64,000 bases of DNA from Cryobacterium glucosi (GCF_004402235.1 NZ_SOFS01000012.1:1-64000); one strand, 5' to 3'; counted from the stretch's first letter, positions 9,247 through 17,298 are shown. Notes: generated from the letters alone by a model not told the origin. Made by a program: numbers and translations.

Positions 9247-9627
9247 ATGCTGAAGGAAAATGAGGTCTTCGCGGTCCTTCCAGCGAAGGACATGGCCCGG
9301 GCTAGAAGCTTCTATCGGGACAAGCTTGGGCTTGAGCCCGCGGACGTCATGGACGAGGACAACGTCCAATATCGATGCGGGAACGGAACGACTTTCCTGC
9401 TGTACAAGACCGACAATGCGGGTACGGCCCAGAACACGCAGGTCGGCTGGAGAACCGACGACATTAATGCTGAGGTTTCGGATCTTCAGAGTCGCGGCAT
9501 TGTCTTCGAAGAATACGATTTTCCAGGGCTCAAGACGGAGAACGGCGTCGCAACGACACCGGTCGGTAAAGCAGCGTGGTTCATAGATAGCGAGGGCAAC
9601 ATTCTCAACATCTTCCAACGCCCATAG
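9247..9627 (+). CDS. VOC-family protein (glyoxalase/bleomycin-resistance fold)
   Basis: 126 residues forming one glyoxalase-like module: AVLPAKDMARARSFYRDKLG at the start is the classic first beta-alpha unit, and PVGKAAWFIDSEGNILNIFQ at the end is the second half with the DSEGN turn and a metal-ligand-type residue. These proteins act as small metal-dependent isomerases, dioxygenases or binding proteins; the substrate is not evident. ATG 9247 follows AAGGAG with 9 bases spacing, so upstream in-frame extension is discarded. Confidence 0.85.
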   Translation: MLKENEVFAVLPAKDMARARSFYRDKLGLEPADVMDEDNVQYRCGNGTTFLLYKTDNAGTAQNTQVGWRTDDINAEVSDLQSRGIVFEEYDFPGLKTENGVATTPVGKAAWFIDSEGNILNIFQRP

Positions 9628-9694
9628 CCCCGACGCCGTGCGTCACTTGATGTGCCTTTAGTGTCCCGTGGGAATCGGCAGACGCCTTCAGGTG

Positions 9695-10153
9695 TCAGGA
9701 TCCTCCGAACGGCGCCGATAGCGTGGTGGCGGTGGCGCGGGAGAACTGGTCGAGCAGAGTGGCAAAGTCGGTCACGGTTTGGTCATCCCAGCCTTCCACG
9801 GCGTGCCGGAGGAAGCCGATTCGGAAGCCCTTCGCGGTCGCGTTCAATTCCTCACCGGCCGGGGTCAGGTCGAGGGTGACACTCCTCGGGTCATCGGGGC
9901 TGGGCGTGCGGCGGATGAAACCGGCCGCCTCAGTCGACGCCACGAGCCGGCTCGCAGTGGAGGGTTTCACCGTCAGGTTCGCTGCGATATCGGCGATCCG
10001 GGCCCGCTCCCCATTGTCCCTGAGACGTGCAACCGTGTCCGTGACGAGCATGGCCGACAGGTCGACCGTGCTGGTCAGGTGCGCCGGCAGCTCGAGCAGC
10101 CGTCGCATTCGGATCAGGGCGGCGTCAATCGTTTCCCAGGGACTCTCGGTCAT
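9695..10153 (-). CDS. MarR-family transcriptional regulator
   Basis: 152 residues with a winged helix-turn-helix: IADIAANLTVKPSTASRLV (recognition helix, about residues 53-72) followed by the wing RTPSPDDPRSVTLDLTPAG. It is divergent from the NmrA-like oxidoreductase gene with only 61 bp between, and a perfect short palindrome lies in that gap, so it probably represses both genes and senses a small phenolic or electrophilic ligand. Ligand unknown. Confidence 0.85.
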   Translation of the reverse strand: MTESPWETIDAALIRMRRLLELPAHLTSTVDLSAMLVTDTVARLRDNGERARIADIAANLTVKPSTASRLVASTEAAGFIRRTPSPDDPRSVTLDLTPAGEELNATAKGFRIGFLRHAVEGWDDQTVTDFATLLDQFSRATATTLSAPFGGS

Positions 10154-10155
10154 AG

Positions 10156-10168
10156 GTGTACTCTACAC
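10156..10168. promoter_or_regulatory. Candidate MarR operator
   Basis: GTGTA-CTC-TACAC is a perfect inverted repeat (5-bp arms, 3-bp centre) located 3 bases upstream of the MarR start codon and 46 bp before the divergent NmrA gene. Size and location suit a MarR dimer site. Confidence 0.45.
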
Positions 10169-10214
10169 ATATGATCGAACGAAGAGGGAAGTCTGCTCGG
10201 GGGAGAGGAACCCG

Positions 10215-11087
10215 ATGGCAGTCGAAGTGATTCTGGTCACGGGCGCGACCGGGAACGTGGGCAGGGTCGTCGTGGAGCGGCTCCTGGCCGCGGGGCGGCC
10301 TGTGCGAGCTGCCGGTCGTACCGCTGAGTCCGTTTCCCGGATGTTCGGCGACCGCGTGCAGGCCGTTCCGCTGGACTTCACGGATGAGTCAACCTGGGCC
10401 TCGGCGTTCGAGGGGGTTCACAGCATGTTTCTTATGCGTCCGCCGCAGCTCGGGAAGCCGAAGACCCAAATGGTCCCCGCCCTTGACTATGCCCGTGACC
10501 ACGGCGTCCAGCAGATGGTGTTCCTCTCGCTACAGGGTGCCGAAGGGAACAAGATCGTGCCCCATGCTGCGATCGAGTCGTGGTTGCGCGCCTCGGGCAT
10601 TTCGTGGACTTTTGTGCGCGCGTCCTTCTTCCATCAAAACCTCACGACCACCCACCTGACCGACATCCGCGATCTGAACGAGATCATGGTTCCCGCCGGC
10701 CGGGGCGCGACCGCGTTCGTGGACGCCGAAGACGTTGGCGCGGTGGCCGCGGCCGCACTTCTGGACCCGCTCTCCTATGCCACCGCTGCGTTGACGGTGA
10801 CCGGAGATGAAGCGCTCACGTATGACCAGATCGCCGGGATCCTCACCCGGGAACTCGGCCGCCCCATCCGTTATGCCCGACCAGGGATGTTCCGCTACGT
10901 TCGTCACGCACGCCGCATTTTGGGGATGCCATGGGGGCTGGTCGCCGTCACGACGGCCATCTACACCACCGCCCGGCTCGGACTCGCCGCCGGTCGCACC
11001 GAAACCGTCCGCGAAGTCCTGCACCGCGACCCGATCGGCTTCGCCACTTTCGCCCATCGAGAACGCGACATCTGGAACAACACGTGA
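10215..11087 (+). CDS. NmrA/NAD(P)-binding SDR-type oxidoreductase
   Basis: 290 residues of the atypical SDR (NmrA-like) class. The N-terminal Rossmann motif is TGATGNVG at about residues 9-16; the body matches NAD(P)H-sensing or quinone-reductase-like proteins (FLSLQGAEGN, WTFVRASFF, FVDAEDVG). ATG 10215 follows AGAGGA, 6-11 bases upstream. It is divergent from a MarR regulator and its stop codon overlaps the start of the uracil-DNA glycosylase gene (GTGA). It probably acts on or senses a redox-active compound. Confidence 0.8.
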   Translation: MAVEVILVTGATGNVGRVVVERLLAAGRPVRAAGRTAESVSRMFGDRVQAVPLDFTDESTWASAFEGVHSMFLMRPPQLGKPKTQMVPALDYARDHGVQQMVFLSLQGAEGNKIVPHAAIESWLRASGISWTFVRASFFHQNLTTTHLTDIRDLNEIMVPAGRGATAFVDAEDVGAVAAAALLDPLSYATAALTVTGDEALTYDQIAGILTRELGRPIRYARPGMFRYVRHARRILGMPWGLVAVTTAIYTTARLGLAAGRTETVREVLHRDPIGFATFAHRERDIWNNT

Positions 11088-11662
11088 CTATTGAGGAGAT
11101 CCGGCGGGCCATCAACACGGATCCCGCGAATTCGGACTGGGCGAAGCAAGGCGCGGGGCCTTTGTTCGTTGCGGACCCTGCCGCTCGGATCGTGATCATC
11201 GGTCAGGCGCCTGGCCAGAGGGCGCAAGCCTCCGGCATCCCCTGGGACGACGCAAGTGGCGCAAAGCTCATGATGTGGCTGGGTGTGACAGAGACTCAAT
11301 TCCGAGACCCCGAGCTGTTCGCGATCCTGCCGATGGACTTCTACTACCCCGGCAAAGGCACCAGCGGGGACTTGCCACCCCGAAAAGACTTCGCACCGAG
11401 ATGGCATCCGCTCATCTTGAGCCAGCTGCCGCGGATTCGTTTGACATTGCTCGTCGGCAAGTACGCGCAAGACCAGTATCTGGTCGGCCGAGCCAAGAGC
11501 AACCTCACCGAGAACGTCCGAGCGTTTCGAGAGTACCTGCCCGAGGTGTTTCCCGTGGTGCACCCGTCCCCGCTCAACTTCCGTTGGCAAGCGCGCAATC
11601 CATGGTTCGAGGCTGACTTAGTGCCCGCGCTCAGGGCATCGGTCGCTGACGCGATCGGGTAA
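11084..11662 (+). CDS. Uracil-DNA glycosylase family protein
   Basis: 192 residues. The N-terminal part has the active-site loop IIGQAPGQRAQASGIPW, matching motif A (GxxPG) of uracil-DNA glycosylases, and the C-terminal HPSPLN is the second catalytic/intercalation motif. It belongs to the short family that includes YfiT-type and mug-like enzymes and should remove uracil or mismatched bases from DNA. GTG 11084 overlaps the upstream stop (GTGA), so it is translationally coupled to the NmrA gene. Confidence 0.8.
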   Translation: MTIEEIRRAINTDPANSDWAKQGAGPLFVADPAARIVIIGQAPGQRAQASGIPWDDASGAKLMMWLGVTETQFRDPELFAILPMDFYYPGKGTSGDLPPRKDFAPRWHPLILSQLPRIRLTLLVGKYAQDQYLVGRAKSNLTENVRAFREYLPEVFPVVHPSPLNFRWQARNPWFEADLVPALRASVADAIG

Positions 11663-11707
11663 GCGCCAACGAGTCATCGACGGCGTCCGCGGCGTTTCGG
11701 GTCTGCA

Positions 11708-11893
11708 TTGAGCAGATCGATGTCAGGCCTCGTGCCAGATGAAAAGCCGGAGGCGTGGGGATGGGAGCGGTTCACTAGGGGTATCGCCCTGAATCGCCTT
11801 GCCGAGGTCGCCGACGTCGCAGGCGTCGTCTCTTTCCTGGCCGGACCCGACTCCAACTACATCACCGGACAATCGATTCTGGTCGACGGTTGA
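11708..11893 (+). pseudogene. C-terminal fragment of an SDR-family dehydrogenase
   Basis: 61 residues match the end of 3-oxoacyl-ACP-reductase-like SDRs: [31 protein letters not shown]. The Rossmann glycine motif and the YxxxK catalytic site are absent. The upstream frame continues without a start or similarity, so this is a truncated remnant, not a functional enzyme. Confidence 0.75.
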
Positions 11894-12250
11894 ATGGTCT
11901 TCAACTAGTCAGGTAAGAATCTCCGCCCCGTGCAAGATCGGGCAGCCGCACGACTTTCAGCGACAGCCTGAGAGAAATGGGGAATTGATGCGTGCACGTT
12001 TATTCAACGTTTATTGCCTCGAGACCGGCCGAGGCGGGCCGAGGGGTTGCGATAAAGTATGTTCCAAACATCGCAAGGAACTCTTGATCAGATCGAGATC
12101 AGTCAAGATGAGTCTAGGTTTCGAAAGCTGAGTCGCTTGGCCAAGAAGCGCCCAACGCAATCCGTCGGTCCCGGGTTCAAGTCCCGGCCGCCCTACTCCA
12201 AAGTATGGTTTGATCAGGTTTTCTTGTCCTCACAGAAGGGGCAAGACTTG
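11894..12250. other. No protein gene; contains a tRNA 3' remnant
   Basis: A long plus frame (from 12059) covers part of this stretch but its composition changes at about 12200 and its first half has no protein-like pattern. The only recognised element is the tRNA-like end at 12165-12200. Confidence 0.5.
12165..12200 (+). other. tRNA 3'-end remnant with encoded CCA, possible attachment site
   Basis: A perfect 5-bp T-stem (CCGGG/CCCGG) surrounds a TTCAAGT T-loop at 12171-12187, followed by CCGCCCTACTCCA with an encoded CCA end. No D-arm or anticodon arm can be folded upstream, so the gene is only its 3' third. It is different in sequence from the remnant at 7406 and probably marks a second old integration site. 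Confidence 0.5.
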
Positions 12251-12586
12251 ATGCATGCAGTCTCTATCCATTGTTTATTCCGAAGTGCCCGCCTACTGAC
12301 GGCGCTCATGGAGAAGGTGCGCGACCGAGTTCGCTCGGTCTGGAGTGACCTCGAACACCTACGGGTGGACATCATCGAGGTGATGCTCGGCACAGCGACA
12401 CGCGCGCCGCTCAGCAACACGACGTTCTCTCCACGAGGCCTACAGTTCTCGCCACGGAGTCAGATCGGGATCGCGCTGTTCATTGTCGGGCTGGCAGTGC
12501 TCGCATTCGGTGCCGGCTGGATGCTCGGGCAACGTCAAGCGGCGAGCCAGCGACGATTGTCCGATCCGTGCAGGTCAGGCAACTGA
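12251..12586 (+). CDS. Small single-pass membrane protein, hypothetical
   Basis: 111 residues with one clear transmembrane helix near the C-terminus (IGIALFIVGLAVLAFGAGW, about residues 75-93), preceded by a basic amphipathic helical segment (LMEKVRDRVRSVWSDLEHL). The ATG at 12251 has AGAAGGGG 9-16 bases upstream. The segment from 12308 would be an alternative start. It lies just upstream of the toxin-antitoxin pair on the same strand. Function unknown; coding status is moderate. Confidence 0.4.
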   Translation: MHAVSIHCLFRSARLLTALMEKVRDRVRSVWSDLEHLRVDIIEVMLGTATRAPLSNTTFSPRGLQFSPRSQIGIALFIVGLAVLAFGAGWMLGQRQAASQRRLSDPCRSGN

Positions 12587-12667
12587 AAGGTTCCGCTGCG
12601 TGGCCCGCGAGCCCAACCCCTATCGGGACGCTATCGAGAACGGTGTCACGGGTGATACCGTGTGTCC

Positions 12668-12871
12668 ATGCCAATGACCCTTCGCTTGACCGATGACGAG
12701 GCGGACGCTCTGCGTCGCCGTGCCGAGTACGAGAGGCGGTCCATGCAGGACATCGCCAAGCAGGCGGTGCGTGAATACGTCGAGAACCACAGCCGACAGG
12801 ACCTTCTGGGTAGTGTCCTTGACGAGGAGCTCCCGCGCTACGCCGAAGCGCTTGAACGCCTGGGAAAGTGA
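12668..12871 (+). CDS. Antitoxin, ribbon-helix-helix type, partner of Doc
   Basis: 67 residues beginning MPMTLRLTDDEADAL, the beta-strand and first helix of an Arc/MetJ-like ribbon-helix-helix protein, with a C-terminal region that would wrap the toxin. The stop codon overlaps the toxin start by GTGA. ATG 12668 is preferred (a GTG at 12662 is possible); GATACC about 14-9 bases upstream may be a -10 box giving a nearly leaderless mRNA. It should neutralise the Doc-type kinase/AMP-transferase toxin and repress the operon. Confidence 0.75.
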   Translation: MPMTLRLTDDEADALRRRAEYERRSMQDIAKQAVREYVENHSRQDLLGSVLDEELPRYAEALERLGK

Positions 12872-13245
12872 TCTATCTCACCTACGCTGATCTCCTCTTC
12901 GTCGGGCAGCGGGCCCTCGGAGGAGACATGCCGGTCCGTGACCAGGGGCTGCTTGAGTCGGCGCTGGCCCGTCCGCGCGCGAGCGCATTCGGAAGGGATG
13001 CCTACGGAAGCCTCAACGAGAAGGCCGCGGCGCTGACGCACTCCTTGGCCCGCAACCACGGCTTGATTGACGGCAATAAACGCCTGAGTCTCGCTGCTCT
13101 GCTCGCTTTCCTCGGTATTAATGGAAGACGGCTGACCTGGTCGAATGATGAGGCCTATGAATTCATCATGGACGTTTCTTCCGGGCGGCTTGACGACGTT
13201 TCCGAGATTGCGGAACGCATTGATCTGGGAAGCGAGGAGCGCTGA
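12868..13245 (+). CDS. doc: Doc/Fic-family toxin (death-on-curing)
   Basis: 125 residues of the Doc branch of the Fic fold. The catalytic motif is HGLIDGNKRLS at about residues 64-74 (consensus HxFxDGNKR); Leu-Ile replaces the usual Phe at the third position. Doc toxins phosphorylate elongation factor Tu; the family is related to AMP-transferring Fic enzymes. GTG 12868 overlaps the antitoxin stop, giving translational coupling. The pair sits in the broken accessory region, a common place for stabilising modules. Confidence 0.85.
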   Translation: MIYLTYADLLFVGQRALGGDMPVRDQGLLESALARPRASAFGRDAYGSLNEKAAALTHSLARNHGLIDGNKRLSLAALLAFLGINGRRLTWSNDEAYEFIMDVSSGRLDDVSEIAERIDLGSEER

Positions 13246-13303
13246 GACGCAGGCGCCGTGGTCGACTCGAGAGTCGTGAAGGCTTCATTCCTCTCGCCGA
13301 GGT

Positions 13304-14131
13304 GTGGGTGACTGTCACTGGAAGTTGAGCCTCTGTCCCAGGGGACCTGCAAAGGCGTATCTGGTCGACTGGTCAGGCATGCCCTACATGCGATTCCTGC
13401 TAGGCAACATCGCAAAGGGAGAATCCCTCCCGCAACGGCTCAAGGTGATGGGCACTCTGCTCCGGGATACCCGTGGCCAACTCGCGAGCCTGATCCACTC
13501 GCACTGCACCTCGGCAGCTGCCCTGGGCCGGCAGATTGGGCTTTCCGCGGATGTCGAGAACACGCTCGCGTACACCTTCGAGCGATTCGACGGCGAGGGC
13601 CTGCCGGCGGCAGTTTCCTGCGACAAGATCCCGATCGAAATGAGAGTCGCCCAGTTCGCGGATGTCGCCGAAGTTCACTACCGGATATACGGGCTCGACG
13701 CCGTGATCGCGATGGCCAGAAGCAGGCGGGGCGGACACCTCGATCCCGACGTCGTCGATGCTGCGCTTGGCTCGCCCGACGAGATCTTTGCGCCCGTGCC
13801 CGCCGGTGACTCCTGGAGTGATGCTCTTGGCTATGCACCCGATCGGGAGGTCCGACTCACCGACGAGAGTCTCGACCGGTTGGTGTGCGCGATAGGCGAC
13901 TTCGTTGACCTCAAGTGCCCCTTCGCCTTCGGCCACTCCCGGCGCGTGGCCACGCTGTCGGCGAAGGCAGGTGAATTGTTGGGACTCGACGCCGGTAACC
14001 TCCGAACGCTTCGACGAGTGGGATACGTGCACGACCTCGGCTGTCTGGGCGTCTCCAACCAGGTGTGGTCCAAACCGGGCGAGCTGACTCCGTCAGAGTG
14101 GGAGCGCGTTCGCAGCCGGGGCCGCCAATGA
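13304..14131 (+). pseudogene. Truncated HD-GYP-type phosphohydrolase
   Basis: 275 residues resembling actinobacterial two-copy HD-domain proteins: the first half has a domain with ERFDGEGLP and VAQFADVAEV, the second reads FGHSRRVATLSAKAGELLGLD and RVGYVHDLGCLGV (HD pair). The frame begins without signal or start (GTG-type upstream sequence is unrelated) and stops right after SEWERVRSRGRQ, where relatives continue with the HHE and GYP motifs and often a LuxR helix-turn-helix. Both ends are missing, so I treat it as a gene fragment. Confidence 0.7.
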
Positions 14132-14250
14132 ACGTCTTGGGATGCGCCTGCCGGAGCACACCGACGCCGTTAGGCACGACGAGCGTGCCGCTTCCTCGGC
14201 AGAGGAGCAGAATGCTCGTAGTCGAGTTTCAACGTTGACCGGGAGGAAGA

Positions 14251-14685
14251 ATGAGCGACCTCGATGTGCGCGAATCTTTTCTGCGGGCAATCACAGACAA
14301 CGATCCGGAGGCCATGCGCGAGGGCCTCGAGCGTTTGTTCGGCCTCACCAAGGAGGGGCTCTCACCTGACGCTGAGTTTCGGCTTCGTGATGAGACCTAC
14401 GTGATGGAGATGCCGCAGTCGGGGGAGCGCATCCGTGGACGTGAGGCCATGCGGGCAATGCAGGAGGCTTTTCCTGTTCCCCCCTCGATCACCCTGCGCC
14501 GAGTCGTGGGGTCGGGGCAAATCTGGGTCGTCGAGGGGACGAATGACTATGCCGGGGATGTGTGGCACGTGGTGGTCATCCTGGAGTTCGGAGCGGACGG
14601 GTCGATCATCCGGGATACCCGCTATTACACGCGAAAGTCGGAGGCACCCGGATGGCGGTCTGAATGGGTGGAGCCCCTCGACTAG
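14251..14685 (+). CDS. NTF2-like (SnoaL-type) protein
   Basis: 144 residues with the cone-shaped NTF2-like pattern: FLRAITDNDPEAMREGL at the start, a strand pair around EMPQSGERIRGREAM, and the strand EGTNDYAGDVWHVVVILEF. Family members are small isomerases, dehydratases or binding proteins. A strong ribosome binding site (GGGAGGAAG) lies 1-9 bases before ATG. It stands alone at the right edge of the accessory region. Confidence 0.85.
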   Translation: MSDLDVRESFLRAITDNDPEAMREGLERLFGLTKEGLSPDAEFRLRDETYVMEMPQSGERIRGREAMRAMQEAFPVPPSITLRRVVGSGQIWVVEGTNDYAGDVWHVVVILEFGADGSIIRDTRYYTRKSEAPGWRSEWVEPLD

Positions 14686-14894
14686 ATGACTCTGCTCAGG
14701 GGTTGTGTCAGTTGTAATTTCTCACAGAACAGGACACTCCTGGAGCTGCATGAGACCACCTGTTCACTGGAACCCGTGAACCCCGACTGCGGAGTTTCTG
14801 TCATTCGCTCCGAGACCTGATCTCGACGGATTCCCCGTTTCCTGGGGAACCTCAAGCGGGCGACGTGCGTGTCAGCCGGGGTACGTTGGGAGAC

Positions 14895-15113
14895 GTGACT
14901 AGCCGAAGCGGACGCATCGCCCTCATCGCCGTCGGCGTGATCGCTCTGATCCTTGGTGGCGTCTGGACCGGGCAGGGCATGAATCTGATCCCGGGAAGTT
15001 TCATGACGGGTAGCCGGATGTGGCTTTCCATCGGGCTCATCCTCGCAATCGTTGGCATCATCCTGATTTGGCTCGGCCTGCGACGGCCGGGGCACGGCCG
15101 CACGAGCAGGTGA
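14895..15113 (+). CDS. Small two-helix membrane protein
   Basis: 72 residues with two transmembrane helices (about 9-27 and 45-64) around a short extracellular loop containing GMNLIPGSFMTG, a combination seen in many uncharacterised actinobacterial proteins. GTG 14895 is chosen because TGGGAGA lies 5-11 bases upstream. It is followed after 3 bases by the immunity-like gene, so the two probably form an operon. Function unknown. Confidence 0.7.
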   Translation: MTSRSGRIALIAVGVIALILGGVWTGQGMNLIPGSFMTGSRMWLSIGLILAIVGIILIWLGLRRPGHGRTSR

Positions 15114-15116
15114 GAC

Positions 15117-15674
15117 GTGCCTTCCCCGCAGTCACTCAGCGAAGGTGACCGACGCCTCGTCGCAACCTGGGCTGCTGACTGTGCTGAGAGAGTCTTGGTC
15201 CATTTCGAAACGGAGGCGCCAACGGACGGCCGGCCACGTGATGCCATCGCTCGTACTCGGGCATTTGCTCAGGGTGATCTTGATACCGCCGGTGAAATTC
15301 GCAGGCGCTTCGTTGCTGGTCGGGCCGCGCAGGCAGTGAACTCTCCCTCGGCAGTGGCAGCTGCTCGGGCTGCCGGACAAGCTTCCGGCGTCGCGCACAT
15401 GGGCGCGCACGCACTCGGCGCAGCCGCATACGCAGCGAAAGCCGCCGGGCTAGCCGCCGCTGATCAGGCTACGGCAGTCTCCGATGAGGTCTCCTGGCAG
15501 CTCGAGCACATGAATGCCCAAGTCAGGGCGGCGCTTCGGCAGTTGCCGCCCCTTGGTGAGGATTCCGCGGGCCCACTCGGTTCAGGTCTTCTCGCGTCGG
15601 GCATCCTCGGGTCGATCATTCGGAGGATTCAGGCCGCCTTGGGCAGTAGCTCGACAGAGCAGGGTCTCCGGTAG
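15117..15674 (+). CDS. Putative immunity protein (Imm5-like, Ala-rich helical)
   Basis: 185 residues with WAADCAERVL at residues 18-27, a segment of stacked helices (ARAAGQASGVAHMGAHALG) and many Ala residues; the pattern matches an actinobacterial family annotated as putative immunity proteins (often mislabelled exonuclease). Immunity proteins neutralise toxins of contact-dependent or secreted systems, but no toxin gene lies nearby. GTG 15117 begins 3 bases after the upstream stop. The C-terminal ~35 residues include a Gly/Ser-rich stretch and a LLASGILGSIIRRI hydrophobic segment. Confidence 0.65.
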   Translation: MPSPQSLSEGDRRLVATWAADCAERVLVHFETEAPTDGRPRDAIARTRAFAQGDLDTAGEIRRRFVAGRAAQAVNSPSAVAAARAAGQASGVAHMGAHALGAAAYAAKAAGLAAADQATAVSDEVSWQLEHMNAQVRAALRQLPPLGEDSAGPLGSGLLASGILGSIIRRIQAALGSSSTEQGLR

Positions 15675-15847
15675 CCGGACGGCCACGGTGACATTTCAGC
15701 GCGGAAGTGCGATCGACCGGGACCGATGGATTGGCTGGAAGTTGACGATCGATTCTCTCCCCTGAGTGACATGCACCAAGCGTGAATTGCGGAGGCTCGA
15801 GGTTGCCCACATGTGGTGCCGGGGGAGCTGTTGCGACGGGCGAGCGG

Positions 15848-16666
15848 CTAGAGTCCGATCACGGAGTAGCGGCGTTCGATTCCCGCGGTGGCGTGACCCC
15901 ACTCGCTGCTGGCGACACGTTCCTGGTGGGCTTCGAAGGCGGATGCGTGCTCAAAGCGCTCTTCGACCTGCCACACCAGGGGATTGCTCGTCCGGGTGAC
16001 GTTGAACGACAGGCATCCCGGTTCGGCGCGGGTGAGGGCAAGGTGCAGTTGCAGGTATTCCCGGACAGTTTCCGCTTGGTCCTGGGTGCGACAAACAAGC
16101 TGCCCGCTGAGGGACACCTCGCCGCCGACTAGCTTCTTCTTCATCTTGAAATTGGTCAGCTGCACGCCGGCCGTCACCGGATGTTGTTCTGCCTCGACGG
16201 TGAATCCGGAGCGCTCAAAGAAGGGGCGGGCTGTAATGCTGACGTCAGCTGTCAGCTCTGTCAGCTGCTCCTGGCGCGCGCGGGCCTCCACGTGGCCGAT
16301 CAGTTGCCGTGCCACCCCGCGTCCCAGGTAGCGAGGGGCGACGAACATCATGTCGATATGTCCCTCAGAGTCCACGTCGGAGAAACCCGCCGGCGCACCA
16401 TCCACGGTTGCCACACAACTGTTCCGCGCCTGCATCGCCGTATGCCAAGCGGACAGCTCGCGCGCTTCTGGCCGCGCCCACGCCTGAATCTGCTCCCGCG
16501 AGTAGTCGGCGGCAGCGGTTTCTGTCACTGCGGCAAGGAAGATCGCTAACGTGTCTGCGGCATCCGCTTGACAATATGGCCGGATGATAACGGCCGGCGT
16601 GTCGGCACCTGTGTTCAGATCCACAGGATCAGCATCCCACGTGGACTGTGCATGACCGTGCGGCAT
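15848..16666 (-). CDS. GNAT acetyltransferase fused to an antibiotic-biosynthesis-monooxygenase domain
   Basis: 272 residues. Residues about 25-170 form a GNAT acetyltransferase (IRPYCQADAADTLAI, acetyl-CoA loop RYLGRGVARQLI). Residues about 182-270 form an ABM/dimeric alpha-beta barrel (LVCRTQDQAETVREYL, EPGCLSFNV, VEERFEHASAFEAHQ). The two domains are usually separate genes; here they are in one frame with a short Lys-rich linker (FKMKKKL). Acetyl transfer to an unknown small molecule and stress-linked quinone-type chemistry are possible. No good ribosome binding site precedes ATG 16666; the true start may be a few residues further in. Confidence 0.75.
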   Translation of the reverse strand: MPHGHAQSTWDADPVDLNTGADTPAVIIRPYCQADAADTLAIFLAAVTETAAADYSREQIQAWARPEARELSAWHTAMQARNSCVATVDGAPAGFSDVDSEGHIDMMFVAPRYLGRGVARQLIGHVEARARQEQLTELTADVSITARPFFERSGFTVEAEQHPVTAGVQLTNFKMKKKLVGGEVSLSGQLVCRTQDQAETVREYLQLHLALTRAEPGCLSFNVTRTSNPLVWQVEERFEHASAFEAHQERVASSEWGHATAGIERRYSVIGL

Positions 16667-16892
16667 TCACTGTGAATCAACGGGGGCAGTCCGCCGTCGT
16701 CGATCTGGTCGGTCGGCCGCAGGGTTGAACGATCCGACAAGGCGACCGAGCAGACTTGCTTACCGTCGTCGACCCGCCCGGTCCTGCGGTCGGCGATCGT
16801 GCGCCCAAGAATGCTGGTCTGGGTCTTTCGTCACCTGATCGGCGGGCACGGATTGCGCGCAGAGCTCGGCGTCGTTCTGGTTTCGGAGACGA

Positions 16893-16921
16893 TTGACCCT
16901 GAGACACCCCTCGCCTACGCT
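16893..16921 (+). promoter_or_regulatory. Leaderless promoter of the DUF2200 gene
   Basis: TTGACC (16893-16898) and TACGCT (16916-16921) are separated by exactly 17 bp. The GTG start at 16928 lies 7 bases after the -10 box, so the first transcribed base should be at or next to the start codon. Confidence 0.6.
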
Positions 16922-16927
16922 GGCATC

Positions 16928-17290
16928 GTGTCCAGGATCTTCGGTACCCAGTTCTCAGCGGTGTATCCGCTCTACGTGGCGAAGGTGGAGCGCAAGGGCA
17001 GGACGAAGATGGAGCTCGATCAGGTGATCATGTGGCTGACCGGATTCGACGACACGACGCTTCGCCGTCACGCCCAGGGTGGAACAACGTTCGAGGAGTT
17101 CTTCGCAGAGGCGCCGATGAATCCCAGCGCGTCGCTGATCACCGGTGTGGTGTGCGGCATCCGCGTGGAGACCATCGAGGACCCGCTCATGCAAAAGATT
17201 CGCTATCTCGACAAGCTCGTCGACGAGATTGCGAAGGGTAAACCGTTGGAAAAGGTGCTCCGTGCACCCGCCACGACCAGGACGGCCTGA
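16928..17290 (+). CDS. DUF2200 family protein
   Basis: 120 residues matching the DUF2200 family end to end: [19 protein letters not shown] near the start, [23 protein letters not shown] and the invariant block [20 protein letters not shown]. The family is widespread but its function is unknown. GTG 16928 is preferred because a perfect promoter (TTGACC-17-TACGCT) places transcription start at this codon, and relatives start here. An upstream in-frame extension has unrelated composition. Confidence 0.85.
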   Translation: MSRIFGTQFSAVYPLYVAKVERKGRTKMELDQVIMWLTGFDDTTLRRHAQGGTTFEEFFAEAPMNPSASLITGVVCGIRVETIEDPLMQKIRYLDKLVDEIAKGKPLEKVLRAPATTRTA

Positions 17291-17298
17291 ATTTCTGA

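Noticed and set aside
12120-12200. A complete tRNA gene
   Set aside because: The T-arm and CCA end are present, but no D-arm or anticodon arm can be folded upstream.
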